Source: Cladobotryum mycophilum
Lineage: Eukaryota; Ascomycota; Sordariomycetes; Hypocreales; Hypocreaceae
Reading direction: 5' to 3'
Assembly (NCBI GenBank): GCA_036429605.1
Contig: CM071590.1
Location: forward strand, 992,001 to 1,056,000
Length of the DNA: 64,000 nt
Below, in pieces: positions 21,175 to 34,038 of this stretch (positions are counted from its first letter, which is position 1; each line of letters starts with the position of its first letter). Below the pieces are notes generated by a model. It was not told the DNA's origin and made no database searches. It saw nothing but the letters and a program-made list of their open reading frames with translations. A program made the translations under genes and the position numbers.

Positions 21175-22134
21175 ATGACAATGGGTGAATCAAGGTTTGT
21201 CCCGTCACTCCCATGGCGATTCCATCCGCGTCCCAACCGCTTACCCGATCGCGTACTACAGACAGGAGCTTGTCAGCTGGCTCAACAGCCTCCTGCAGCT
21301 TAACATGACCAAGGTTGAGCAATGCGGTACTGGGTGAGTCGACGCTTTCACCCCGCCTATCGATCGACCCCGCTACGATAAATATCCAAAGAGATCTGAC
21401 TAGAGCTTCCATACAGCGCCGCGCTCTGTCAGGTGTTTGACAGCATTTTCATGGATGTGCCCATGTCCAAGGTCAAATTCAACGCCAGCGGAGAATATGC
21501 CTACATTCAAAACTTCAAAGTCCTTCAAAGTATGGCCAGACGAATCCCCTGAGTAAGCCCCCTTTTCGCTGCAGAGCTTCGCCTAATCAGCTACATAGAC
21601 ACGTTTGCCAAACACCAAGTCGACAAGCCTATCCCCGTCGAACTTCTCGTTAAGTGCAAGATGCAGGATAACCTGGAGTTCCTGCAGTGGACGAAGAAAT
21701 TCTGGGATCTGAACTTCCCGGACCACGACTACGACGCCGTCGCACGGCGAAAGGGAAGCGGCCAGCCCGCAAGTGGAGGAGGGGCTGTTAGAGCTCCCAC
21801 CGCTGCCTCCAACACCAGCGCGCGACGAGGTGGCACAACGCCCAGCACCGGCCCACGCATCGCAAAGGCCGCTGGCCCTGGTACTGCGGCCTTGCAGCAG
21901 GAGCTCTCTACCCTCAAGGAGACGGTTAGTGGCCTCGAGAGGGAGCGAGACTTTTACTTCAGCAAGCTTCGCGACATTGAGCTGTTGATTCAGCAGGCTG
22001 TTGAGGAGGACCCCGAGCTGGAGAAGCAGGAGGACGGTTTGATCAAGCACATCCAGACCATCCTGTACTCAACGGAGGAAGGTTTTGAGATCCCAGCCGA
22101 AGGAGAGGGTCTGGATGACCAGGAGACTTTTTAG
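21175..22134 (+). CDS. EB1-family microtubule plus-end protein (Bim1/Mal3)
   Basis: Four exons (21175-21194, 21262-21333, 21417-21529, 21599-22134) give about 246 residues. Introns are 67, 83 and 69 nt. The calponin-homology domain starts with GESRQELVSWLNSLLQLN and continues through VEQCGTGAALCQVFDSIF, KVKFNASGEYAYIQNFKVLQ and MQDNLEFLQWTKKFWDLNF. A serine/threonine/alanine linker and the EB1 C-terminal coiled coil (SGLERERDFYFSKLRDIELLIQ) follow. The protein ends DDQETF, close to the acidic-aromatic EB1 tail that binds CAP-Gly domains. The role is tracking growing microtubule ends and recruiting partners. The ATG at 21175 gives MTMGESR; the ATG at 21181 (MGESR) fits the family better and may be the used start. 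Confidence 0.93.
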
Positions 22135-23508
22135 AATAACCATGTTGAAATTCTTGGGGCATGGAAATCAGGCTGTTGACAAAAGGTGTTTCACGTTGGC
22201 ATTGATTTGACACACCACCGTGGCTGCATGTGTATGAACGCATAGCCAGATGGTGCCATATACATTGGTACTGTACTCTCTCTTTCGAGGGAAACTAGGA
22301 TGTGTATCCTATAGGACAAGTTGTTAGAATTGTTGGACAATACATTATCCATTAATGGGAGATGCTGTATTAACATGGGAGGATTATGGTTTAATCAAAC
22401 AGGCATCTATGCTTACATGGAGATCCATGCATGAACTCGGTACTGAGGCAAGGAGAGGGCATCTACAGGTAAGTGGGAGCCTTGGGTTTCGTAATCGTTG
22501 CCTACGAATTCTTTGCGATTACGATGGAAAAGGAAATTATGGGGTTGTGGTCTAGGCAACATCAAGATGGCAAGTTTATGTACACGCATTGAAAGACAGT
22601 AATCTCCGAAGAAAAACTGCACGTAGGCTTGATTAGATGCTGCAAAGCAGGTGGATTTGTCACAAAATACAACGTTTGCGTCATTCCAAGAGGAAATTAA
22701 TAGAATACTACCTTGTGTAAGAAAACCAGTCAGGCTCTTTGTTCAAACGCATTGATCTCAAGGGCGGCCTTAACCGAATGACAGGACATCATGTGTTGTC
22801 TTAGCGGTGGTGGCATCAGTTTTGGAACCAAGACAAGGATTGCAAATACGGGGTATCTGACATAACACTTGTATGAGATGGCCTTGTACAAGTGGAACCT
22901 TTATTTTATGATACAGACCGTAAAATATTTTAGTCACAATAAGAAACAAGTACATGAAAATTTTCTTCCATAGTTTACACTATCAATCCCTCCGCCTTAT
23001 TAGATTGGGCATCAAGAAGCCTCAAGTCAGCCTTAAAAATCAACTGTAATGGATGGATGGATGGATGGTTCCTGTACGTGGATCAATTCGATTACTGCTA
23101 GAGCCCTGTTGCCCTATATCTGATGACTTTTAGCGCCTGGACATGCGTCCAACGTGCTAGCGGCGGGATCCCTTGCAGGGCCACATCAGGCGTTCTGCCG
23201 GTACGAATACGCTGAACGGACCCCGAACCCAATGCCAGCGGACCCCCAGGTCACTAAAGAAACGCCAGGGCCACTAAATAGCAGCCAAAGTCTCACACCC
23301 ATTAATTATCACCGCCCATCGTGACGCATGCATTTCTTATTAAAAGTCGTACACTTTGAAAGTTTGACGATTGCACGACGCCCAAAGTATTTATCACCGT
23401 TTTTTACTGCTACGAGAGGACGGATTCACGAATCGGATCTCTTTTCTCACACCATTTTATTACTTTCAACACATTGACGGAGCGAACACACGAATCCATA
23501 TGGAAAGG
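22135..23508. other. Intergenic region EB1 to VAM7
   Basis: Contains the EB1 3' flank and the VAM7 promoter. A short GATG tetranucleotide repeat lies at about 23051-23068. No gene seen. Confidence 0.5.
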
Positions 23509-24596
23509 ATGGCGCCACCGCCTGAAATCGCAATACCGTCCACGAGCGTCTCGGAAGAAGGGTCCGCCAAGCCATATACTCTCTACAACATCACCCTCCG
23601 CCTTCCTCTACGATCCTTTGTCGTTCAGAAGAGATACACAGACTTTGTTGATCTGCACAACAATCTAGTCGAGCAAGTCGGTGCCCCGCCGCCGTTCCCC
23701 TTGCCCGGCAAGCATTGGCTCAAGTCGACAGTCAAGTCGCCTGAGCTGACCAAGGAGAGACAAGATGGCCTGGAGAAATACCTTCGCACAGTCGCCGAGT
23801 CGCCAGATCGAAGGTGGAGGGACACATCGGCATGGCGAGTGTTCCTGAACCTGCCCAGTTCTAGCGCAAGCAACTCCACCATCTCGGCGGCGGGAATGGT
23901 ACAGAACGCATCGGCAGCCATGGCGGATCCCGGGACTTGGTTGGATATTCACAGAGAACTAAAGCAGTGCCTTCACGAGGCGCGGCAGTGTCTCTCCAAA
24001 AGAGATGGAGCTGCTGATAGCGGCAACCTCACGGCGGCTGCGGAGGCGGCTGCGGCGGCCAAGAGAGTACTTGTGAAGGCCAGCGGACTGGTTAATACCC
24101 TGGGCGATGGCGTTCGCAAGATGCAAGAGGCAAACAGGTTGGGCGACGGCGAGCTACGGCGAAGGAGAGATCTCATCTCTGCCGCTAAGATGGAGCGGGA
24201 TGGATTGGACAAGCTCGCCAGCAGCATGCCCGGTTCAGCATCCCCATCAGGTCGAACGGGCCTGAACCAGGTACAGGCTTCCTCTTCCAACAGAGCAAGT
24301 CTCTTGGGGGGCATAAACCAGCACAAGGGGGTCGAGTATTGGGCGCTGTGTCAGAAACAGCAAAGACGAGGGAACTCGACAACCAAGGCGTTTTAATGCT
24401 TCAAAAGCAGGAAATGCACGCCCAAGACGCGCAAATCGAACAACTGGCAGCCATCATTCGACGACAAAAGGAGATGGGTATCCAGATAAGCGAAGAAGTG
24501 GAAAGGCAGACGGAGTTGCTGGACTCTCTAGAAGCGGACGTGGACCGGGTGGACGGCAAGGTCAAGGTGGCCAACCGACGGATTAAGAAGATGTGA
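23509..24596 (+). CDS. VAM7: Vacuolar Qc-SNARE with PX domain (Vam7), one apparent frameshift
   Basis: The start at 23509 (MAPPPEIAIP; an ATG nine bases upstream is possible) leads into a PX domain with the lipid-binding signature RRSF-like PLRSFVVQKRYTDFVDLHNNL and PPPFPLPGKHWLKS. It would bind PI3P on the vacuole. A helical middle region rich in alanine follows. The frame changes at a G5 run (24327-24331): one more G connects INQHKG to the conserved RVLGAVSETAKTRELDN and the C-terminal SNARE motif (QIEQLAAIIRRQKEMG, EEVERQTELLDSLEADVD) with its central glutamine. This gives about 362 residues. There is no transmembrane helix, as in Vam7. It acts in homotypic vacuole fusion. No plausible intron explains the shift. 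Confidence 0.88.
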
Positions 24597-27374
24597 CTCT
24601 ATTTGGCCATTTTAGTTTTGAGGATGCTGTTATCGGTCTTGCGGATGGTGGTTTACTGGGTGTGGTTTACAAAGACGGTATTTGACGGCCTGACTTGGGT
24701 ATGGGAGTTTATTGTTCTAATTATTCTCCGTCTTGGTCGTTGACTTTAGGTACACCACATGCACTGTGGTGGTGTCGTGTGGTTTACACACCAGGACAGC
24801 GGGCATCAAGTTGCCATGGGACAAGCTTGGGGTTACAGGCGCACATGTAGGGCATTCATGGAGCCATCATTGATGAGTATTAGATTAGGTATAATGAATA
24901 AGAAGAATATTGGCATTACTCGGGTTTCTCCCATGTCGTCCAACATTCGGATAACAACTCCAATTAGAGGCACGTGTTGGGCTTGAAGTGGTGCCCAGGG
25001 TCATGTTACGCATTCGGCGTTGGTTCCGCAATTCGGACAGAGTCTCAACCTTGCCGATGATGTGTTGTTCCTGGACGTGGCAACTCCGTTTTAAATGGGT
25101 TGCATCGAGGGCAACATGAAGACTCAAAGTGGATAGTCCAGCCTGTGCCCCCATTACAATCAGTAGTCTCTTAATCAAGGCTTGTGTGCATGATAGTACA
25201 ACTTGTAAAAAAGAGAAGTATATATAGTTTTGTCACTCCTGAGAAGCAGTCTTCCATGGACTCGACCATCCTCGCTCAACAGCTCGGCACCACATCGCTG
25301 GGAGACCGCATGGCGATTACCGAGTGCACGACTATGCCGCGCCAGGTTGTGCGTATTTGACGCTGTGACCCGGTGTTTCAACCTTGGCCAACGCTTTTGA
25401 ATTGCAGGGGATAAGATTTCCAACTTCCAACTTGAGTGGGTTGGGCGAAAAAAATAAAATAAAAACCTGAATGAATGGATGGAACTGCGACAGTCTGAGA
25501 CCCAATAGGGATGCCTTGTTGGTGGCGACGCTACCTACGTCACTTGACAACGAGCGGACAAGGGTGGATTGGTTGCTAGGCAACGATTAAATTGACAATT
25601 GGTACCAAGTACACACACACCCCTGGAAGGTTGGAAGAGATTGTGACAGAAGCTAATCTTGCATGAAGAATGGTTGTCAGCTGCGGCGCTGCGTCCCTAC
25701 TATTTGGCATCGCCGTTTTGAGACGCATCGCCAGTGCTGCCACTCCCAGGATGGCGCGTTTGTTTTGAAGGGGGAGGCTTGCTCGTCAAAACATACACAC
25801 AGAGGAGGAAAACAACACGATGGATGTTCCGTGTTGTGATGAGTTAAAAGGAGAGCAGATATTTGCTTGGCTGAGACGCGTGGCAACTTGTCTGGCGACT
25901 AATGGGTGGCTGCAATCGACGGCGTGCGTGGAGTGTGTGTTGGGTACCATGGACGTGATGAATGGATGGGATATTGGAGAAGGGGGAGGGGGAGGGAGGT
26001 TGCAACGTGTCAGAGACCTTCACCAACCGCGAGACAATCCGATTGGTGAGAGTTGTGTGATTGTTGAAGGAGGGTAAAAGGAGTTGCAACTGGTCTGGAC
26101 CTTTTGTGACTGTGGTCCTTTTTTGGCTGACTGCTTTGTTGCATAAGCCCACAGCTGAGTGGAGGAGAAAGGTCCATCTTAAGACGGAGGAGTATGGAGT
26201 ACGTACAGAAGATAACATGGTCTGGCCGCATCTTGATGGAGTGGATGGAGTTGAAGAAAAGGGTCTCTGTGGGTACTCCGCACATACAGACGTTGAAGCT
26301 CTGATTATGCATAGACTGAGGGGGAGAGAGGAAACATTCAGTGCCACGTTGCCCTGGGGTTCAATGTGGACGGGCTGCCACCAGGGCTCCAAGGCTGTCT
26401 TTCAGGCTCCCCTTGCTAGGGCGTGCGTAATCAAGGCTCTTTTGCACTGTACCTACTTACTTGTACTTGTAGCCTCCAATACCTTCTATTGGTACTTTCG
26501 GTGTTGATGCCCTCAACACCAACAACACCAAGACCACCAACTTAAAGAGCTAATACCTGCTAGTTGCTCCCTGACGGTTTTGGTGCTTTAGCGGCTCTGA
26601 ACAACCACTAACTCAGGCACTAAACCACCAAAGTCCACTGGGCGGGACTAACCGGGAGGCTGCTGCGAGCGATCAAAGAAGCTGTGCCTCCTTCCAAGTC
26701 CCCCGCTCATCCCGCCGCCGCACCAAGTGAAAAGTTGAAGGTGACCCCAAAGGAGAGTTCAAGGTAAACATTCATCCCCAAGCGTTGGAAGGGACCGTTT
26801 CTTGTTCTCTCTACTCTACTCTCTCCCCTCTACAACGCGCGGCGCACTATTATCTTGTACTTGTCATCATCTCGTCTTGATACCATCATCGTCTGCTCGT
26901 TTCGCATTCCGCAACGGCTATAACTTTGACAAGGCTTTTTTTTTTTCAACGTTGCGACTGGCGACATCTCTCTTACCCTGTTCGTTTTTTTTTGTTACTC
27001 AGAGCTGGGCGCTCGTTTGCGTGCGGCAGTTCCTATTGCTTCTAGGCTACGTAAGTTGGACTGTTGATTGCGCCAACCTCCTCCCACTTCCATGCGGCTC
27101 TCTTCCTTTTTTTGTTTTTTTTGTTTTGCGACAATACAGAAATTCAACTGGTCGCATATGACTACAAGAATCACCCCGGTCGGCCAGCCTCTAAGACATT
27201 TTGACAGTCATCTAATCCTCAGCTTGGTAGTTGTATCCCCGACCCAGCCGGTCCTCATGGCTGTCCCAATACTCCTCTAACCAAGGCGATTTGCATTTGT
27301 TTTTTCCGAATCCTACAAAACAAGAGCATCACGTCGCTTCCAATCGTCTTCAACTACAGACCTGATCACCTGAA
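24597..27374. other. Intergenic region upstream of the coiled-coil membrane protein
   Basis: 2.8 kb with no supported gene. The right end (about 26790-27374) is pyrimidine-rich and probably the leader of the next gene. A GTAAGT donor at 27051 and an ACAG acceptor ending 27139 would make an 89-nt leader intron. Open stretches at 25820-26507 on both strands have no domain. Confidence 0.45.
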
Positions 27375-30300
27375 ATGAGCGGCGCTCCGCCTCCGCCTCC
27401 TCGTCATGGCGAGGTGCCCAGGTCCTCATCATCGGGTCTACCCCCCGGCAAATACGACATCTTCGTCATTCCTCAGCACTCTGCAGGCTCGGGCTTCCTG
27501 TACCTGCCATCGCTGCAACCCAACACCAATAGCTTCGCTGCCGGCTTTGCTTCCGCGCTGATATTGGTCGTCCTGTTTCAAAGTCTTGCCCCAGCCTTTC
27601 GAGTTTGGTGGGCGGGGTTCAACGGTCTAGGGTCTATGGGCATGACAATTCTGATTATCGGGGTTGGATGCGGCGCCTGGGCTCTTGGACGAACGCAAAC
27701 TCATGGCCCCCCTCCACCCCCGCCGCATTCAAATTCGACATCAGGTCATGGGCATGGCCCAGGCACGTCCGGGGCTTACAACGGCGGCTCACCAGGTTAC
27801 GGTACTGGTCACGGTGGATATGGAGGTTTTGGAGGTCCCAATCCCGGGCCGCCTCCCAATGCAAGTGGGCCGCCTCCACCACCGCCACCCCATGCTCATC
27901 CTCCCGGGGGTGGTGCACCACCACCACCACGGCAAGACAGGCCCCAATCATCGTGGCAGCATGCAACTCCACCACAAGAAAATACACACCCGCCAAGACA
28001 CGAGAGCGCGCAGTCATCATCATGGCAGCAAAATTCACCGCCCTCGGACGATAAAGCTCCCCCTCCACCAGACCCTGAAAAGAACCAGCAATCGACTCAG
28101 CGCCCACCTCCACAGCCCGAAACAAAACCACGGCCAGAGACGAGAGCTGCGTCTGAGGCTAGACCGCCTCCGTCACCGGAGAGGAAGGTGAAAAAGACTG
28201 TGAGGAAGCCGCGCCCACAATCGTCAACAAAACCACATACCGAACCCGAGGAGCCGCCGCCTTCTCCTCCCCTCCTCAATCGCCTGCCAAACCACCTCCA
28301 GAACCTGAGCGGCCACCGGCTGCCGAACCCGACAATAAATCTGCAAAGAAATCGCGGCCCCAGCGGGAACCAGACACCGGCCCAGAGCCAGAAAAGAGAC
28401 CGGCGCCTGAGCCAGTCGTTCAGCCGGAGAAGAAGCCTTTTATCGGAGCAGAGAAGACGCCCACCGTCGAGCCAGAAAGGGAAAGAAAGCCACGCCCGAA
28501 AAAGAAGCCGCCTCGCGAACCGGTAAAGTTATCGCCACCTTCGCCTGAGCCGCGTCTGGTCCCAGAGCCCGTCAAGAGCCCACCTACTCCTCCGCCCGAA
28601 CCAAAATCAGTTCCCAGCCCATCAAAGCAGGCCGATTCCCGACACGAATTCAAGTCAGCTTCTGAAGTGGGGGAAGTTTGCGTCTAGATACGGACATATC
28701 GGCGGCTAGTATTGCAGCGATGGGTGGTAGGTGGGACAAGGCGCTCGAGGAGATGAAGAGGAAAGAGGCGGAACGAAAACTTCGAGAAAAAGAACGAGAG
28801 CTTCAGGAAGAAAAAGACAAACGCCGCGATCAAGCCGCCAAAAAGCTAGCAGAATTGCGCGCCAAGGACGCCAAGGAGAGAGCAGAGCGCGCGAAGGAAT
28901 TGCTACGGCGAGAGGCCGAGAAAAAGGCCAAGGAAGAGGCGGAACGGCTCGAGGAAGAAAAGAAGCTGAAGCAAAGGGAGCTGGATCGATTGAGACAACG
29001 GGAAAAAGAGGCGAAAGAAAGGGAGGAGTACAGAAAGAGAGAGGAAGGAAAAGCAAAGGCATTGGCCGAAGCAAAGGCTGCTGCCGAGGCTAAAGCTGCT
29101 GCCGAAGCCAAAGCTGCCGAAGAGGCCAAGGCTGCCAGAGACGCAAAGGCTGCCGAAGAGGCGGAAGCTGCTGCCAACGCAAGAGCCGACGCAAGAGCAG
29201 CAGCTCGAGCTAGGACAGCAGCAGAAGCAGAAGCCAGAGCTAAAGCCAGAGCAGAAGAAGAGGCCAAAGCAAGGGCAGAAGAAGAGGCTAGAGCTAGGGC
29301 AGAGGAAAAGGCCAGGGCGAAGGCGGAGGAAAAGGCTAGGGCTAAGGCAGAAGCAGAAGCAGAGGCCAAAGCCAAGGCCGAAGCTGAAGCCAAAGCAGCG
29401 GAAGAAGCCAAGTCGCCTGTGCCCGAATTTCGTACCAGTCGGGTGGGCAGTAGCTATGCCTTCTCAAAGGTGGGCGAGAAGACACAAATGTGGCCCAATG
29501 GACGTCCCACCATTCCCCCGCCTTCTGCGGCTCCATCAGCAGTCTCATCAGCGGCCCCGTCAGCTGCTCCGTCTGCACACTCAAAGAGATCTGATGCTCG
29601 GACATCAAGATCGGAAAGTCCAACAAAGAGATCCGAATACTCAACAAAGCAGCCCGAGTACCCGAGGCAACCTGAGTACCCGAGGCAGCCTGAGTACTCA
29701 CCGAAACAGTCTCCGCGTTCGACAAGGCAGTCCGAGTACTCAACAAGGCAATCTGAATATTCGACAAGGCAGTCTGAATATTCGGCCAGACCATCCGAGT
29801 ACTCAAAAAAGCAATCCGATACCTCATCTACAAGGCGGCCTCCTCCTACTGCAAAGACATACTTTAGCACCAATGATGACGATGCTTACTCATATCGGCC
29901 CCATGATGAACCCTCAAGACCACAACATAAGAAGTCGGGCTCCTCTCTCACTGGGTCAGATGCTTCATGGGCTGCTTCGCAAACAACAGCGCGGACGACA
30001 CCTCCCCCGTCAATGCGAGGTCCCTATACAACTAAGGACCCCGATAAGATTGTCCTTCATGGTGTTTATCTTTACATGAACCAATTCGCCAAAACGCCAG
30101 CTAGCCAGCTTGTTTCGGGGGTTGGCACAGTCACGGATGGCCTGATTCTTCGCATCACTACCGAGGGATTATTTGTTGATGACGACGTCAGAGGGGTTCC
30201 TCAGCGCGAGTGGGACGTGAAAGCATGGACGCTCAAAGCGACTGAAGTGTGGTGCCCTCCACACTGCCTGAGCTGGACTGCCCCGCCGCCATCTGCCAAC

Positions 30301-30726
30301 TCGAGGAGCTCTCCTGGTTTGCTTCATAAGCTAGCAGCGGCGTCGCGGACGCGCAACGCGGAGAGAGGCGCTGCCAAGACTTTGGTTGGAGACGACGCCG
30401 ATACTTATCTGACTGAGATGTTGCGTCAGTGTAAAGAGTGCTGTCGTCTCGGCATGTGCGAACGGAAATTTCAAGATACCACCATCTCGTCAACTAATGG
30501 AGCGGCGGGAGTTTGGAAATCTAAAGGTTTGCATGTTCTTCGTGCCACCATCCGTGACCAAGAAGGCAAGCGCTATCTGTTCGTCATTGACGAGAAGGAG
30601 GGCTGGAAGTTGGCCATTGCATTGCAGCGTCTGAGACGCGGATCAACGGTTCGACAGCTCGGCGTGGGCAGCATGGCGCCGTCGGAAGCCAGGGGTTTGT
30701 TGGAGAGTCTAGGATGGTATGACTGA
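27375..30726 (+). CDS. Large fungal membrane-anchored coiled-coil protein, function unknown, two apparent frameshifts
   Basis: Read as one gene of about 1117 residues in three frames, each change needing one extra base: near the C4 run at 28269-28272 and the G5 run at 28669-28673. The N-terminus (MSGAPPPPPRHGEV) is followed by YDIFVIPQHSAGSGFLYLPS and two hydrophobic helices (about residues 53-72 and 82-101). A glycine/proline-rich then proline/lysine/glutamate-rich region follows. From 28730 a charged coiled coil (KALEEMKRKEAERK) passes into alanine/lysine/glutamate repeats (29050-29410) and then a run of QSEYSTR-like heptads (29640-29815). The C-terminal domain (about 30030-30690, DKIVLHGVYLYMNQF...REWDVKAWTLKA...GLHVLRATIRDQEGKRYLFV) is conserved-looking and has a PH-like feel, but I cannot name a family. 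It resembles uncharacterised proteins of related moulds. Confidence 0.7.
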
Positions 30727-31466
30727 TGAGGTCCGTTTCTTGATGAGACTGGCTTGGTTTTCGCTTCGGTATATAATCTTTGGGTCGAAACTCGGAATGA
30801 TACACTTTTACCTACCGAGTGGCGGCAGGGTTGGGTTATTTATGGGGGAGGAAAGACAAAAAACAAACAAAGACTCTTTGATGGGTCGCAAAAGTGAAGG
30901 CTTCTTTTGTTGGAATGGAAGCAGGAATGCGTGGTGAAACAGGAAGGGGAGTAAATTTCGTCGTTGATTGTAGCAACATTCCATCTCACATATACCCCTG
31001 GCGAGTTTGTTTAAGGCTGGATCAAGATATGATTCAAGCCACGAAGCACATGAAGCAAAATACCCCAATACATATTATAATGCAATATATAGGTAGTTTT
31101 TCTGATCTCAGTCTGCCGTTTCCAAGTATCATAATGTCTCGATTACGCTGTGTGCGAGTTCCATATCCCAAGAGGGAGCCCAGCATTTTTGAGTGCATGA
31201 TGAGTTTGAGATGAGATTTTTTCAAATTGGAAACTACCTAAATAAACATAAGAAACCATAAAAAAAAGTACCGTCTGGTATATCCATGCCAATGATCCCT
31301 TGTTGAACTTCATACTAGCCATTTCCCCCTAAAACGATATGCCAACTCCTATTAAGAGTCTCATAATAATGTTGAATCAATACAAGTCAAAATAAGTCGG
31401 CCAAAAAAAAGGTCCAACTATACTATGCCATACAAAAGAAACCGTCTCATGATTCGCATCGGAAAG
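30727..31466. other. Convergent 3' flanks
   Basis: Lies between the 3' ends of two convergent genes. AT-rich, no gene seen. Confidence 0.5.
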
Positions 31467-32360
31467 TTAGACCTTTCTCTCTTGAATATCCCACACCTGG
31501 ACGTCTCCGTTCATTCGTCCGAGAAGTAAGACCTTGCCGTCTGATGAAAAGTCTGCCGCGGTGACAATGTGTCCGCCACCACCAATTTGCTGCTCGTACA
31601 GCAGCGCCCCGGAGATGACCTCGGTGATGTCGAAGCCGTCCTCGGTGCGGCAGGCCAGGTACCGGCCGTCAGGGGAGATGCAGAGCGGCCAGCCCTCGGT
31701 GCGCCTGACGGAGTTGAGGTTGTGCGAGGTGAGGCAGCTCTCGTGGGGCCGCCAGATGTGCATGATGGTGCCCCAGATGGAGGTGACGGTGCGGCCGTCG
31801 GGGGAGACGGACAGGGCGCGCGGGTTGGTCGAGTTCTCGACCTCGAGGCGGCTGATGGTCCTGCTGGTCAGGGGGTCGGTCAGGCGGACGGTGCCGTCGC
31901 GGGAGAGGGTGACGATGTTTCCCTCCGGGGTGAAGGCGGCGTGGGTGATGGTGTCGATGTGGCTGATGACTCTGCCGAGCCTGGCGCCCGTGCGGGCGTC
32001 CCATATGCCCATGCGGTCCCGGCCGCGGCCCTCGGACGCGGCGATGGCTCTGCCGTCCCGGCTCCAGATGACGGGGTAGCCCTGGGCCTCCTTAAGTTCC
32101 AGGGCGGTCTTGCCGGAGTTGAAGTCCCGGATCATGACGCTGCTGGAGTAGTGATACTCGACACCCCCGCTAAGCTGGACGGTCCAGTCACGCAGGGTGG
32201 CGATGCGGTTGCTTGCTCCCCCGCCGCGGGAGAAAAGGATGCGTGAGGGCCGGTGACCTTGGAGTAGCCGCGTTGGGTGGTGAGGTCGAAGACGTCGATC
32301 CATGCTTGGTCGGTTTGGGCGCCGGAGTATATGGCGTAGGCGGCGGTGGTGGTGGAAGAA

Positions 32361-32392
<32 letters not shown>

Positions 32393-32717
32393 GGATGAAG
32401 GGGATATGCCGACGGCCTTGATCTCGGAGCGGGAGCAGGGACGGGTGTAACGGAGGGAGAGGTTTAGGAGAGGGGTGAAGGGTTGAGTGGGTATGTTGTG
32501 AGAGGACCTGGATATGATGAGTAAAAAGCTTGCTAGTGATAGGCTGTGATGGCTTACATGTTGTCGTCGTCTATTTTGGTGAGCGTATACGCTACCTGTA
32601 CTATGGCAAGGGGGAGTGTACAGATGGCCCGGAGGAGGAGGAGGAGGAGTTGACCAGGGATGAAGTGGAGTAAGAGCAGAATATCAAAAACTCTGGCCCG
32701 GATAGATGAGAAAATAA
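31467..32717 (-). CDS. Membrane-anchored WD40/quinoprotein-like protein, 5' end unresolved, one apparent frameshift
   Basis: The downstream exon (32507-31467) begins SSHNIPTQP, continues through LRYTRPCSRSEIKAVG, a serine run encoded by a TCC repeat (32361-32398) and WIDVFDLTTQRGYSKVTG. It must then gain one base between 32218 and 32230 (C5 or GGG run on +) to enter ASNRIATLRDWTVQLSGG and the propeller (VIWSRDGRAIAAS, AAFTPEGNIVTLSRDGTVRL, LSVSPDGRTVTSIWG, CISPDGRYLACRTEDG, DFSSDGKVLLLGRMNGDVQVWD). An intron (32557-32508) joins an upstream exon with a hydrophobic leucine-rich helix (VFDILLLLHFIPGQLLLLLLRAI). That frame is open back to a stop near 32720 without an ATG, so the true start needs another exon or another missing base. 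Function unknown; probably membrane-tethered. Confidence 0.6.
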
Positions 32718-34038
32718 GCTTGAATCAAAAGTTAAACCCAATGCATAATACGCTGCAGTAACTTTTCAGTAAAGACAAATGTGAATGAAGGTTGGTTGGT
32801 GATGATGATGATGATGTCTTTTTTTCTTTCTTTTTTTTTTGTCCTCTAGTAAATATGAACAAGAAACCAAACTCCTCTCTCAATCAATGTGGCAAGTCCA
32901 GTATACTTATTAACCCCCCTCTTCTGCTTGAACTCTTCTCCATGAGTCGGCGATGTTAGTAAAACAGAGATGATTCATTCCCGCTTTTCGTGCTGCCCGG
33001 TAGTCAAAGCTCTTCTTCCCCAGGAGCTTCACAATCCAGAGAGCTTTGGATTTTTTTTTTTTTATCTATGCAAGGGCGCGTGTGATGACACTCGCCGAAG
33101 AACGTTTTGGGGTTGGCCGTGGAGTGGGTAAGTTTAAGCCACGCGGGGGGAGGATTGAGCATGGGGGTCACGGTTAGGAGAATTAACACTTTTGCGTATG
33201 GCGAGTCATGCAAAACTTGCACTCTAGATTATGGAAGATGGATATGGTCTGGTCTGCAGTATTACAAAGGAGTATGTTTTTGACCAAGAGGATAAGCCAT
33301 TGGACAGACTTACCCCATATAATGAGGTGTTAGTCCCTCTACCATTCAGCCAATGTAATCCAACCCATGGTCAACCCAATCCGTCTCGCCGACGACCCCA
33401 TCAACTCTTGGACCCCAAAGAATCAACTGTCCGTTCTAGAAACACCATCATCTCCCCTTCCCGTGGGTCACTTGGCAGCTTCCAACCACTAAGAGCAACA
33501 CCTTTTGCCACGAAACTAAGAGGACTTGGAGGAGAAGGAGATGCGGCGGCGAAGGAAAAGTCGGCGAGACGAATACGGATTAGTGGCCGCTCGGTAAACT
33601 AGCCCTGTTTGGGCGGAAGAGGGTGGGTTCCTTAACGGGTGTGACTTGTACCTTTGCAGCGATAGCGGAGGGTGACACGATGAATCGATGGATGGTGGGA
33701 GAGAGGATTGATGAGGAAAATAGGTAGAGTTGCTTGAAGGATAAGTCGATGGGCTCCCCAGACTTTTAGTGTTCCATCATATTCAAAGGATTTTTTGTTC
33801 TTTGTATCACTCGGCAGGGTTCCCACATGGCAGCCGGTACTCGAATTGAAGTATCTGGTCATCAAGGTGCTCAGCCAACACATATCCACCCCCAACAAGT
33901 TCACGCACGCACTTCAACCTCTTCTTCTTCATCTTCATCTTCATCTTCATGATGCTTCAAATTATTTTTATTATATTCCCTTGCTTTTAATTCCTTTCTA
34001 TATTTTTCCTTTCCAGATATACTTCACTTTAATTTTAC
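32718..34038. other. Intergenic region
   Basis: Contains a GAT repeat (about 32799-32815), T-runs and the 3' flank of the dehydrogenase gene. A 123-codon open stretch at 33231-33602 looks non-coding. No gene called. Confidence 0.5.

Noticed and set aside
25844..26392. 182-codon - strand frame
   Set aside because: Serine/histidine-rich translation of an intergenic stretch, with no domain and competing frames on both strands.
29342..29873. Antisense frames over the coiled-coil repeat region
   Set aside because: Repeats without stops in one frame give stop-free antisense frames; the sense frame has the better protein structure.
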